This document shows, one piece after another, positions 8,228 to 16,329 of a DNA stretch of 40,604 nt (position 1 is the first letter of the stretch; each line of letters opens with the position of its first letter). The stretch is taken from positions 1-40,604 of the forward strand of contig JAEUHT010000022.1 of assembly GCA_016793265.1 (NCBI GenBank). The letters are read 5' to 3'. The notes below the pieces were generated by a model. The model did no database searches, had not been told where the DNA came from, and worked only from the letters and a program-made list of their open reading frames with translations. This DNA is from Planctomycetota bacterium (GTDB taxonomy: Bacteria; Planctomycetota; UBA1135; UBA2386). The translations under genes and the position numbers were made by a program.

Positions 8228-8559
8228 GACGGTCCCTCAGCGATGGAACGATCAGGTCGGAGGGGGTTCCCGACCCACTGCCCCGATGGGATCGCAGCTT
8301 CGTCAGGGAGTCAACCCGCACGACGCATGCAGCGGCGTCGCGACAGCCGCTCTTCGACAGAGCTCACCGGGTCGTGAGCCAGGCGCGCGGGGCCGACACG
8401 GTATGGCTCACTTGGCCAATCGCTGCCACGCTGGGCAGTAGTTCGTAGCCGAACCGCGCGGAGCCCCATGCCATCGGGCGCGGCGCCAACCGCCGGGAAT
8501 GCGCACTGCGGCTGGAATCCGCCGCAGCAGGCGAGCACTAGACTGCCGGGCCTGCCGCC
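8228..8559. other. 332-bp gap between divergent genes
   Basis: This gap separates the divergent FG-GAP (minus) and methyltransferase (plus) genes and must hold both promoters. Apart from the Shine-Dalgarno GAGGG of the FG-GAP gene just inside its left edge, I see no tRNA, no clear hairpin and no small gene with coding character. No -35/-10 pair could be assigned with confidence. Confidence 0.5.
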
Positions 8560-9258
8560 ATGCCTATCACCGCCCTGTTCAACCGACTGTCGGTTCGTTC
8601 CAGGCGCATCAAGATGGAGATGCTGCAGCGCTACGTGCCGCTGCGTGGGGACGAACGTATCCTCGACATCGGCAGCCAGGTGGACCCGCAGTCGCGGCAG
8701 CTGCTCGAACGCTGCGAAGACCCGTCGCGCATCACCGCGATCAACATCCGCGACGAGCACCTGGCGGCGATCCGCGCCGCCTTTCCGGGTGCGCGCACGA
8801 TGGCCTGCGACGCCCGCAAGCTGCCGTTCGCCGATCAGAGCTTCGACCTCGTCTACAGCAACGCGGTGCTCGAGCACGTCGGTGACTTCGCCGATCAGGC
8901 GCGCATGGCGGCGGAGGTGCGCCGCGTCGGCCGGCGTTGGTTCCTGACCACGCCGAACCGCTGGTATCCGTTCGAGTTCCACGCCCGCATGCCGTTCCTG
9001 TCGTGGCTGCCGCCGCGCTGGATGCACCGCGTGGCGCGCTTGTGGGCCTACAACCACGTGCACCGCCGCTACCAGTCCGGCAACGACTACTCCGACGTGC
9101 ACCTGCTCAGCGCGCGGCAACTGCGGCGCCTGTTCCCCGACTCGCTGGTGCTGAAGCCGCGCGTCACGTTCTGGCCGGAGACGCTGGTCGTGGTCGGGCC
9201 GGTCGACGCAAGTGGCAGGCTGCTCGACCCGCCGGCGAACGAGCCCACCGGCGCCTGA
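8560..9258 (+). CDS. SAM-dependent methyltransferase, class I (type 11-like)
   Basis: A 232-residue protein with a Rossmann methyltransferase core: motif I ERILDIGSQVDP (about residues 32-43; the usual GxGxG is degenerate), an acidic strand end (AINIRDEHLAAI), ACDARKLPFADQSFDLVYSN (motifs II-III) and VLEHVGDF (motif IV, the 'xLEH' of Methyltransf_11). The remainder, WFLTTPNRWYPFEFHARMPF and onward, resembles methyltransferases that act on small molecules or cell-envelope sugars and lipids. The substrate cannot be read from the sequence. It is followed after 138 bp by the DGQHR protein on the same strand; they may or may not be co-transcribed. Confidence 0.85.
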   Translation: MPITALFNRLSVRSRRIKMEMLQRYVPLRGDERILDIGSQVDPQSRQLLERCEDPSRITAINIRDEHLAAIRAAFPGARTMACDARKLPFADQSFDLVYSNAVLEHVGDFADQARMAAEVRRVGRRWFLTTPNRWYPFEFHARMPFLSWLPPRWMHRVARLWAYNHVHRRYQSGNDYSDVHLLSARQLRRLFPDSLVLKPRVTFWPETLVVVGPVDASGRLLDPPANEPTGA

Positions 9259-9381
9259 CCGCGAGCGACGCCAGCGACCGGCTGAAGCGCCCGGCGCAGC
9301 AGCGATCCGGCAGGGTCGACCAGCATCCCTTTGCCAAGCCAAGCTCGGCCGCGCAAACTCTCCGCCCAACCGCCAACCCGC

Positions 9382-9386
9382 AGGAG
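9382..9386 (+). promoter_or_regulatory. ribosome binding site deciding the DGQHR gene start
   Basis: AGGAG lies 10 bases upstream of the ATG at 9397. It selects that start over the in-frame ATG at 9331, whose extra 22 residues are Arg/Pro-rich and look non-coding. Confidence 0.65.
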
Positions 9387-9396
9387 ATCCCGCCCG

Positions 9397-10530
9397 ATGT
9401 TCGCCCAGCGCATGCGCCAGAAGGAGTCGGAGTTCTACTTCGTCAGCTACCCGGCCGAGGACCTGTTGCGCAAGGTGCGCTTCGTCACGCGCTTCTATGG
9501 CGAGAAGGGGCAGGTGATCGGCGGTGAGGAGCCGAAGGGCAAGCACAAGGACGTCGACGACGTCGAGCGCTACGTGCAGGCGATCGAGAAGAACTCGAAG
9601 TCGTTCCAGCGCGACCTCAACCGGCGAAAGATCCGCCAGATCAAGGACTTCTACCGCAACGAAGCGCGGCAGCCGGTGATCCCGGGCGCGGTGCTGCTGT
9701 TCACCACCGAGAAGCTCGAGTTCCAGCCGCTCAAGGGCATGGAGCGCGCCGGCAACCTGATCGAGCCGCGCAGCGACTTCCTGATCATCGACGGCCAGCA
9801 CCGCCTCGCCGGCCTGCACTTCTACCTGCAGGAGAAGGACGCCGACCGCCGCGTCGAGGTGCCGGTGGTGATCTTCGACGGCAAGACCGCCGACTTCGCG
9901 ACCGAGATGTTCGTGGTCATCAACAGCACCCACACGCGCATCAACCGCTCGCACCTGATCGACCTCTACGAGCGTATCGAGTGGGGCACCGACCCGGAGA
10001 AGAAGTACGCGGCGGTGTTGGTGCGCGCGCTCTACGAAGAGGACGACTCGCCGCTGCAGTACCACATCAACATGCTCGGTGGCCGTTCGCACCAGGAGAT
10101 GTGGATCAACCAGGCGCAGATCTTCGGCGAGGCCTTCCGGCTGATCCGCCGCAAGGAGGCACAGCATCGCTTCAAGGACGGCCGTGGTTGGAGCAAGGAG
10201 CGTGGTTATGGCCTCGTGCGCGACACCCTCAAGGCGCTGCGCACGACGTTCGGGCCGGCCTGGAGCGACAACAAGAACCACATGATCACGCGCGACGTGA
10301 CGATCTGCGCCATGCTGCGCCTGTGTGGTGACATCGCCGCCAAGATCGATGCCACGCTGATGCCCGGGCCGGACCTGGTGAAGCTGCTCGAGAAGCGCTT
10401 CGAGCCGGTGCGCGACATGACGCCGGAGTTCCGCCGCGAGGGCTTCTACGAGCGCTTCCCGGCGCGCGGCCAGATGGAGCGCATCGACATCATCAGGAAG
10501 CGCCTGGCACGGCAAGCGCGCTTCGAGTGA
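9397..10530 (+). CDS. DGQHR domain protein (DndB-like)
   Basis: A 377-residue soluble protein. The family signature FLIIDGQHRLAGL is at residues 128-140 (D132-G-Q-H-R136). A second conserved block, FVVINSTHTRINRSHLIDLY (about 172-191), matches the 'F-x-x-IN-x-x-x-x-x-x' segment of DGQHR/DndB proteins. The family is ParB-like in part. DndB regulates DNA phosphorothioation operons, and other members stand alone with unknown roles. No dndCDE, dptFGH or other DNA-modification genes occur here; the neighbours are a methyltransferase and nth (convergent, 24 bp between stops). I call the family with confidence but not the function. Composition matches the surrounding genes, so recent transfer is not evident. 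Confidence 0.85.
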   Translation: MFAQRMRQKESEFYFVSYPAEDLLRKVRFVTRFYGEKGQVIGGEEPKGKHKDVDDVERYVQAIEKNSKSFQRDLNRRKIRQIKDFYRNEARQPVIPGAVLLFTTEKLEFQPLKGMERAGNLIEPRSDFLIIDGQHRLAGLHFYLQEKDADRRVEVPVVIFDGKTADFATEMFVVINSTHTRINRSHLIDLYERIEWGTDPEKKYAAVLVRALYEEDDSPLQYHINMLGGRSHQEMWINQAQIFGEAFRLIRRKEAQHRFKDGRGWSKERGYGLVRDTLKALRTTFGPAWSDNKNHMITRDVTICAMLRLCGDIAAKIDATLMPGPDLVKLLEKRFEPVRDMTPEFRREGFYERFPARGQMERIDIIRKRLARQARFE

Positions 10531-10554
10531 CCCTGGCGGGTGGCGCCGCGCCCG

Positions 10555-11310
10555 TCACGGCGCCGCCGGGCCGCCGCCCTCGCCACCACCTTCGATCAAC
10601 CGCTGCGTGTGCGCGGCGCGGTCCTGCCAGGTGCCGAGGCTGTCGCCTTCGCGCGAGGGACACAGCTCGAACAGCGGGCAGTCGGCGCAGCGCGGCCCCT
10701 TGGCGAGGCACACGTAGCGGCCGAGCAGCAGCAGGCGGTGGCCGATCGTGATCCACTGCTCGCGCGGGAACTTCAGACACAGCTCCGCCTCGACCTTGTC
10801 GGCCCCGTCCGCCGTGCTCAGACCCAGGCGCCGGCTGACGCGGCCGACGTGGGTGTCGACGACGATGCCGGCGGCGATGCCGTAGGCGACCCCGAGCACG
10901 ACGTTGGCGGTCTTGCGGGCGACGCCGGGCAACATCACCAGCGTCGCCATCTCGCGCGGCACCTCACCGCCGTGCTGGGTGTGGATGGCGAGGCTGGTGC
11001 CCTGGATCGCCTTCGCCTTGTTGCGGAAGAAGCCGGTGCGGTGCACCACGCCCTCGACCTCCTCGCGGGGCGCCGCGGCGAGCGCCTCGGGCGTCGGCCA
11101 CTTCTGGAACAGCAGCGGCGTCACCGAGTTGACCGTGCGGTCGGTGCTCTGCGCGCTGAGGATCGTCGCGATCAACAGCGTCCAGGCGTCGACGTGGTCG
11201 AGTTCGCAGCGCGGGTCGGGGATCGCGACGGCCAATCGTCGACCGACTTCACCTGCATCTGGCGCGGATCCCGACCGGGTCGGTTCGGCTGGCTTCTTGC
11301 GGACGGCCAC
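10555..11310 (-). CDS. nth: endonuclease III (DNA glycosylase/AP lyase)
   Basis: A 251-residue base-excision repair enzyme that removes oxidised pyrimidines and cuts the abasic site. Seen: the helix-hairpin-helix LPGVARKTANVVLG with catalytic lysine K133; catalytic aspartate D152 in VVDTHVGRVSRRLGL; and the [4Fe-4S] loop C201-x6-C208-x2-C211-x5-C217. LLIATILSAQSTDRTVN is the typical N-terminal block. The start is GTG (11308-11310). About 20 extra residues at each end are low-complexity. It is the last gene of the minus-strand prfB-purH cluster, 32 bp after the yggS-type gene. Confidence 0.95.
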   Translation of the reverse strand: MAVRKKPAEPTRSGSAPDAGEVGRRLAVAIPDPRCELDHVDAWTLLIATILSAQSTDRTVNSVTPLLFQKWPTPEALAAAPREEVEGVVHRTGFFRNKAKAIQGTSLAIHTQHGGEVPREMATLVMLPGVARKTANVVLGVAYGIAAGIVVDTHVGRVSRRLGLSTADGADKVEAELCLKFPREQWITIGHRLLLLGRYVCLAKGPRCADCPLFELCPSREGDSLGTWQDRAAHTQRLIEGGGEGGGPAAP

Positions 11311-11342
11311 GGGCCGGGATTAGAGCGCCTGGCCGGCGCGGC

Positions 11343-12038
11343 TCAATCTCGGGCCCCGAACACCGCGGTGCCGACGCGAACGAGCGTCGACCCGGCCGCG
11401 ACCGCCGCGGCGAGATCCCCCGACATGCCGAGGCTCAGCACGGACAGCGGCAGGCCGGTCGCGGCGCGCAGCTCGTCGCGCAGCCCGACCACGCGGCGGA
11501 ACACCGGCAGCGGGTCGCCTGCGAGCGGCCCCATCGCCATCAGGCCGCGCACGCCCAGCGCCGGGCAGTGGGCGAGCACGTGCTCCAGCAGCGCCGCCGC
11601 AGCCGCCTGTTCGCAGCCGTGCTTCGTCGGTTCGCCGGTGGCGTGGATCTGCAGCAGCACGTCGAGACGGGCGCCGCGGCGAACGAGCTCCCGCTGCAGC
11701 TCGTCGGCGAGCCGTTGTCGATCGAGGCTGTGCACGAGCACGAGCCCGGGCACGGCGAGCAGGTCGCGCACCTTGTTGGTCTGCAACGAACCGATCAGGT
11801 GCCACTGCAGGCCGGTCAGGTCGCCGAGGGCCGCGGCCTTGGTGACCAGCTCCTGCACGCGGTTCTCGCCGAACGCGCGCTGGCCCGCGGCCCAGGCCTC
11901 GCGCACGGCGGCGGCCGGGTGCGTCTTGCTGACCGCGAGCAGCTGCACCGCATCGGCAGCGCGGCCGTGGGCACGGCAGGCATCGGCGATCGCCGCCCGC
12001 ACGGCCTCGAGGCCCCGCCGGATGCGGTCGCCGGTCAC
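11343..12038 (-). CDS. yggS: YggS/PLPBP family pyridoxal phosphate homeostasis protein
   Basis: A 231-residue single-domain PLP-binding TIM-barrel protein of the YggS/PROSC family, which buffers free PLP and affects amino-acid metabolism and has no known catalytic activity. The PLP lysine is K38 in LLAVSKTHP. FGENRVQE, WHLIGSLQTNK, VHSLDR, GLMAMGPL and LSLGMSGDL are the conserved family blocks in order, ending with VRVGTAVFG. The GTG start at 12036-12038 overlaps the stop of the preceding gene (GTGA), which supports it. An open frame continues upstream but only antisense to that gene. It sits between the 119-aa gene and nth. Confidence 0.93.
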   Translation of the reverse strand: MTGDRIRRGLEAVRAAIADACRAHGRAADAVQLLAVSKTHPAAAVREAWAAGQRAFGENRVQELVTKAAALGDLTGLQWHLIGSLQTNKVRDLLAVPGLVLVHSLDRQRLADELQRELVRRGARLDVLLQIHATGEPTKHGCEQAAAAALLEHVLAHCPALGVRGLMAMGPLAGDPLPVFRRVVGLRDELRAATGLPLSVLSLGMSGDLAAAVAAGSTLVRVGTAVFGARD

Positions 12039-12394
12039 GGCTCGTCCCAGTGGCGCGTCAGCGGCCCCGGGAACAGCACGCGCCCACGCCGCACCAGCGC
12101 CTCGCGGCCTTCGACCTGGAAGCCGGTCAGCAGCGCGTCCCACGCTTCGTAGTGATCGCTGCTGCGAACCCACTGCCGCAGCGCGTGGCCGACGCGCGCA
12201 TCCCCGGGATGGCGATCGCCGAGGTGCCGCGCCAGCTTGCGCATGAACGCCGCCACTTCGCTGCGGAAGGTGTCGGGCGTGACCTCCTCGGGCCGGAAAC
12301 CGAAGTCCTTGATGAGCTCGGCCCGACAGCCGGCGGCGACCTGCTCGAGCGAGGCGCCGAGCAGCACGTCCTCGACCGCGGCGGCGATGTCCAT
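12035..12394 (-). CDS. conserved-looking 119-aa protein of unknown function
   Basis: I do not recognise this protein. It is soluble, mixed-charge and helical, and contains the segments LIKDFGFRPEEVTPDTF and VRSSDHYEAWDALLTGFQVE. It has no cysteine cluster, membrane segment or signal peptide. It is held tightly between purH (5 bp upstream) and the yggS-type gene (4-bp GTGA overlap), which argues that it is real and translated with them. The neighbours suggest a housekeeping context, but no role follows from that. Confidence 0.75.
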   Translation of the reverse strand: MDIAAAVEDVLLGASLEQVAAGCRAELIKDFGFRPEEVTPDTFRSEVAAFMRKLARHLGDRHPGDARVGHALRQWVRSSDHYEAWDALLTGFQVEGREALVRRGRVLFPGPLTRHWDEP

Positions 12395-12399
12395 GGTGA

Positions 12400-13980
12400 T
12401 CAGTGGCGGAAGTGGCGCTGGCCGGTGAAGGTCATCGCCATGCCGTGGTCATCCGCGGCAGCCACCACCTCGGCGTCGCGCTTGCTGCCGCCGGGCTGCA
12501 CCACCGCGGTGGCCCCGGCCGTGGCACAGACGAGCAGGCCGTCGGCGAACGGGAAGAACGCGTCGCTGGCGACGACGGCGCCCTTGGCGCGCGGCCCGGC
12601 CTTGTCGACCGCGATCTTCGACGAATCGACCCGGCTCATCTGGCCGGCGCCGACGCCGACGGTGCAGCAGGCGCCGTCAGCTTCGACCTGCGCCAGCACG
12701 ATGGCATTGGACTTCACGTGTTTGGCGACCAACCACGCGAAGGTGAGGCCGAGCTGCTCCCGGTCGTTCGGCGCACGCCGCGTCGCGACCTCCTGCTTCG
12801 GCGCCTCGGCCGGGAAGTCGGCGGTCTGCAGCAGAAAGCCGCCGAGCACCTGCCGGGCCACGAAGCGCCGCCGCTGCATCGCATCCGGCACGCCGCCGAG
12901 GTCGAGCACGCGCACGTTGGCGCCCCAGCGCGCCTGCAGCAGCACGTCGAGCGCGGCCGGGTCGACGTGCGGCGCCACCACGACCTCGAGGAAGGTGCCG
13001 CTCTGCACGATGGCCGCTGCGGTGGCGGCATCGAAGGTGCGGTTGGTGGCGAGGATGCCGCCGAAGGCCGACACCGGGTCACTGGCCAGCGCCAGCTCGA
13101 ACGCGCGCGGCAGGTCGCCGGCGACCGCGGCGCCGCACGGGTTGTTGTGCTTGACGATCACACACGCCGTGCGCTCGAACTCGAGCGCCAGCGCCAGCGC
13201 GGCATCGGCGTCGAGGATGTTGTTGTAGCTGAGTTCCTTGCCACCGAGCTGCTTCGACGCGGCGAGGCTCGGCAGCGATTCGCCGAGCGCGTAGAAGGCG
13301 GCGCGCTGGTGCGGGTTCTCGCCGTAACGCAGGTCCTGCAGCTTCTCGCCGGCGAAGGCGACCCGGCTGGCGAAGAACGGCTCTTCGGGCATGGCGCGCC
13401 GTTCGCAATCGAACCACTGCGCGATCGCGGCGTCGTAGGCAGCCGTGTGGGCGAAGGCCTTGGCGGCGAGCTTGCGCAGGAACTCCGGCGGCAGCGTGCC
13501 GCCGTTCTCCCGCAGGGCACGCAGCACGTCGGCATAGTCGTTCGGGTCGACGACGACGGCGACACTCTGGTGGTTCTTGGCGGCGCTGCGGATCATCGCC
13601 GGCCCGCCGATGTCGATCTGCTCGACGATCTCGGCGCGCGAGATGCCGGGCTTGCGCACCGTCTCGCGGAAGCGATAGAGGTTGACGCAGAGCACGTCGA
13701 TGCGGTCGATGCCGTGCGCCTGCATCGCCGCCAGATGGCTCGGGTCGTCGCGGCGCGCCAGCAGGCCGCCGTGCACCTTCGGGTGCAGCGTCTTCAGGCG
13801 CCCGTCCATCAGCTCGGGGAAGCCGGTGTAGTCGGCGACCTCCTGCACTTCGACCGCGGCGTCGGTGAGCGCGCGGCGCGTGCCGCCGGTCGACAGCAGC
13901 GCGAAGCCGAGCTCCTGCAGCCCGCGGGCGAACTCGACGATGCCGTGCTTGTCGGTGACGGACAGCAGCGCGCGTCTCAT
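12400..13980 (-). CDS. purH: bifunctional AICAR transformylase/IMP cyclohydrolase
   Basis: A 526-residue enzyme catalysing the last two steps of purine synthesis (AICAR to FAICAR to IMP). The N-terminal IMP cyclohydrolase domain (MGS-like) shows LLSTGGTRRAL, DGRLKTLHPKVHGGLLARR and NLYRFRETV. The AICAR transformylase domain shows LRYGENPHQRAAF, LSYNNILDADAAL, VIVKHNNPCGAA (with the catalytic K-H pair) and FFPFADGLLVCATAGATAV. Length is normal. The ATG at 13978-13980 lies in the prfB stop (ATGA overlap); the longer open frame upstream is antisense to, or in a different frame from, prfB. 10-formyl-THF is its co-substrate. Confidence 0.97.
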   Translation of the reverse strand: MRRALLSVTDKHGIVEFARGLQELGFALLSTGGTRRALTDAAVEVQEVADYTGFPELMDGRLKTLHPKVHGGLLARRDDPSHLAAMQAHGIDRIDVLCVNLYRFRETVRKPGISRAEIVEQIDIGGPAMIRSAAKNHQSVAVVVDPNDYADVLRALRENGGTLPPEFLRKLAAKAFAHTAAYDAAIAQWFDCERRAMPEEPFFASRVAFAGEKLQDLRYGENPHQRAAFYALGESLPSLAASKQLGGKELSYNNILDADAALALALEFERTACVIVKHNNPCGAAVAGDLPRAFELALASDPVSAFGGILATNRTFDAATAAAIVQSGTFLEVVVAPHVDPAALDVLLQARWGANVRVLDLGGVPDAMQRRRFVARQVLGGFLLQTADFPAEAPKQEVATRRAPNDREQLGLTFAWLVAKHVKSNAIVLAQVEADGACCTVGVGAGQMSRVDSSKIAVDKAGPRAKGAVVASDAFFPFADGLLVCATAGATAVVQPGGSKRDAEVVAAADDHGMAMTFTGQRHFRH

Positions 13981-15087
13981 TTCTTGACCTCGTCCTTCTT
14001 CATCTTCAGGTAGCCGTTGATGAACGGGTCGAGATGCCCATCCAAGACGCCGTGCACGTCCGAGGTCTCGACGTCGGTGCGCAGGTCCTTGCACATCTGG
14101 TAGGGCTGCAGCACGTAGCTGCGGATCTGGTTGCCCCAGCTGATCGAGCCGCGGTCGCCGTAGAACTTCGCCAGCTCCGCCTCACGCTTGGCCTGTTCGA
14201 GCTGGAACAGCTTCGATCGCAGCGTGCGCATCGCCGAGTCGCGATTCTTGTGCTGGCTGCGTTCGGCCTGGCAGGCGACGACGATGCCCGACGGGATGTG
14301 GGTGATGCGGATCGCCGACTCGGTCTTGTTGACGTGCTGGCCACCGGCGCCGGAGCTGCGGAAGGTGTCGACCTTGAGGTCTTCCTTGCGGATCTCGACC
14401 GAGATGTCGTCGTCGAGCTCGGGCACCACTTCGACCGAGGCGAACGACGTCTGCCGGCGCGCCTGGCCGTCGAACGGCGAGATGCGCACGAGCCGGTGCA
14501 CGCCCTGCTCCGCCTTCAGCTTGCCGTAGGCGTAGGGGCCGCGGATCGAGATCGTGGCGCTCTTGATGCCGGCTTCCTCGGCCTTCTGGAAGTCCGTCTC
14601 CTCGACCACGAAGTCCTGCCGCGCCGCCCACTTGATGTACATGCGCAGCAGCATCTCGGCCCAATCCGAGGCATCGACGCCGCCGGCGCCGGCCTGCAGC
14701 GTGACGATGGCGTTCTTCGGGTCGTGCTCGCCGCCGAGCATGAGTTGGAATTCCAGCTCGTCGAGCTTGCTGTGGATCTTGCCGGCGGTGTCGGCCAGGT
14801 CGGCCTCGACCGCGGCCGGATCGTCGGCGCCGAGCTCGAGCAGCACACGGCCGTCTTCGATCAGCCGCAGCAGGCTCTCGATCGGCTCGACGACCTGGAA
14901 GCAGGTCTTCTTCTTGGTGACGACGACCTGGGCGCGTTCTGGTTCTTCCCAGAACCCAGGCTGGGTCATCTGGTGTTCGATGTCGGCGAGTTCACGATGG
15001 CGGCGAAGGTAGTCAAAGACTCACCTTGAGCGAGTCGACGCGCTCCTCGGCCGCCCTGAGGGCGTCACGGTGCTCTTGCAGTCCCAT
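13977..15087 (-). CDS. prfB: peptide chain release factor 2, with programmed +1 frameshift
   Basis: RF2 recognises UGA and UAA stop codons and releases the peptide. Two frames must be joined. Frame 0 starts at ATG 15085-15087 and encodes 24 residues (MGLQEHRDAL ... SLKVSL), ending in CTT TGA at 15018-15013. Skipping the T at 15015 gives L-D-Y-L-R-R and continues into the main frame to 13977, a total of 369 residues. The SPF codon-recognition tripeptide (about 203-205) and the GGQ catalytic motif (about 248-250) then fall within two residues of the E. coli positions. An annotation that ignores the shift would start at MTQPGFWEEPERAQ (14969) and lose 39 residues. The stop overlaps purH by 4 bp. 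Confidence 0.95.
15012..15027 (-). promoter_or_regulatory. prfB programmed frameshift signal
   Basis: On the minus strand this reads AAGGTG-AGT-CTT-TGA-C: a Shine-Dalgarno-like AAGGTG (15027-15022), a 3-base spacer, the slippery CTT (15018-15016), the in-frame TGA (15015-15013) and a following C. Order and spacing match the classic RF2 autoregulatory site, in which low RF2 allows +1 slippage at CUU-U. Confidence 0.95.
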
Positions 15088-15533
15088 GGGATCGGTTCGG
15101 GCGGCTCGACTGGAGCCGCGTTCGAGGGCGGCCATAGGAGCATCGCCGCGCGGCGATTTCCAGGAACGAACCGGAGCGATCGGCAACCGCGGGAGGACAA
15201 GAAGGGCTCGCGACAGGCACTGCAGGCAAAGGATCGAAGTCGGCGAATCATGGCCCGTCGCGAGCCCCGTGTTCGTTCGGGCAGCGCCAGGCGCTGCGGG
15301 CTCATTCTCGGCGGTCGCCAAGGGCGCATGAGCACTGCGTTTCTGGCGCCGCCCGCGCGCCGGCGGCGCGGCCGCGGCGGCGGCACGATCGTATGGGCGG
15401 CTCGGCTGCCCGCGGCGCGGCGATGGCCGCACAGGACTTCTCGCAGTGGGACTTCGGGCGGCGGCGGCCGGCTCGCGTCGACGAAGTCGGCAGGCGGAAC
15501 GATGCCGGCGCTGGCAGCGCGGCGGCGCGCGCG
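15088..15533. other. 446-bp region without a recognised gene
   Basis: This lies between the prfB start and the end of the small gene at 15534. Open frames on both strands are Arg/Pro/Ala-rich with no family features and look like high-GC noise. The part nearest prfB presumably carries its promoter. I found no tRNA-like cloverleaf and no confident promoter. Confidence 0.5.
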
Positions 15534-15788
15534 TCAGAGGCCGAGCAGGCGCTGCAGGCGCGCCATGAACTGGCTCCACGCCTGGCGCGCCCGCTGCAGG
15601 TCCTCGCGGATCTGCACGTCGCGCTCGAAGGTCTCGGCGAGCATCTCCAAGAGCGGCACGCGAGCATGCTCGGGCGTCCCTGGATCGAGGATGCCGACGA
15701 CCATCGGCCGCACCGCCGCGAGGAAGGCCGGATCGGCGTTGCGATGACGCGAGGAGAGTTCGCTGAGCAGGGAGTCGACGCGGTCCAT
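15534..15788 (-). CDS. small helical protein of unknown function (84 aa)
   Basis: An acidic-basic helical protein with no cysteines, signal peptide or membrane segment, beginning MDRVDSLLSELSSRHRNADP and ending FMARLQRLLGL. I do not recognise it. The ATG at 15786-15788 has GGGAAG about 8 bases upstream, which supports it. It lies downstream of the Fis-type regulator on the same strand (130-bp gap) and may be co-transcribed. A dimeric coiled-coil or helical-bundle role is plausible but unproven. Confidence 0.6.
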   Translation of the reverse strand: MDRVDSLLSELSSRHRNADPAFLAAVRPMVVGILDPGTPEHARVPLLEMLAETFERDVQIREDLQRARQAWSQFMARLQRLLGL

Positions 15789-15918
15789 CAAGGTTGCTTC
15801 CCGGCGGCCATCTGGAGCACAGGCCAGCCGGAACAGCCTACCACGCCATTTCGGTGCGGCGCGTGCAGGCCATCGGCGCGCAGCGGCAACCGGCCATGCC
15901 AGCGCCGGCGCCGCCCCC

Positions 15919-16329
15919 TCAAATCGTCATCGAGTTCGAGCCCTGGGTGCGCTTCCGCGCGAGGGCCTCGGACGAGCGGTAGCTCTTGAGCTTGTTGTAG
16001 AGCGTCTTGGTGTCGATGCCGAGGCTGCGCGCCGCTCGGGTCTTGTTGCCGTTGTGGGCGGCGAGTACGCGCTGGATGTGGCGCTTCTCGACCTCGGCCA
16101 GCGTGAGCTTGAGGTTCTCCTCGAGGTTGTTCTCCCCGACCAACCGCTTCAACGAAGCCGAGGGTTCGACCAGCACGAGGTCGAACTCCGAGCCTTCCAA
16201 GCGGCCGCGCAGCTCGTCGAGCGACGAGCAGGTGGAAGTAAGGCAACCCCACTCCGCTACTGGTTTGGCCAGCACGGCGCCGGTGGGGTCATTCGAGGAG
16301 TAGAGCAGGAGGCGTTTGCCGAGGGTCAT
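15919..16329 (-). CDS. Fis-type HTH protein with a shortened receiver-like N-terminus
   Basis: A 136-residue protein. Residues 75-117 are a Fis-family helix-turn-helix: LAEVEKRHIQRVLAAHNGNK then TRAARSLGIDTKTLYNKLKSY, as at the C-terminus of NtrC/PrrA-type regulators. Residues 5-60 (LLLYSSNDPTG ... EFDLVLVEPSASLKRL) resemble the first half of a response-regulator receiver: a strand, an acidic pocket, and 'DLVLVEP' where the phosphorylated Asp strand would be, but with Glu/Pro in its place. There is no AAA+ domain. It is probably a DNA-binding regulator no longer controlled by phosphorylation. The ATG at 16327-16329 is chosen; the open upstream frame has no coding character. Confidence 0.8.
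   Translation of the reverse strand: MTLGKRLLLYSSNDPTGAVLAKPVAEWGCLTSTCSSLDELRGRLEGSEFDLVLVEPSASLKRLVGENNLEENLKLTLAEVEKRHIQRVLAAHNGNKTRAARSLGIDTKTLYNKLKSYRSSEALARKRTQGSNSMTI

Noticed and set aside
8380-8450. Possible sigma-54 promoter on the minus strand (GTGGCAGCGATTGGCC)
   Set aside because: The spacing between the GG and GC elements does not meet the invariant -24/-12 distance.
8311-10515. 734-codon minus-strand frame
   Set aside because: Antisense to the methyltransferase and DGQHR genes, which show clear motifs.
9397-10530. DGQHR gene as part of a dnd phosphorothioation island
   Set aside because: No dndA, C, D or E or restriction partners on either side; composition matches the neighbourhood.
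12403-14013. 536-codon plus-strand frame
   Set aside because: Antisense to purH, a certain gene.
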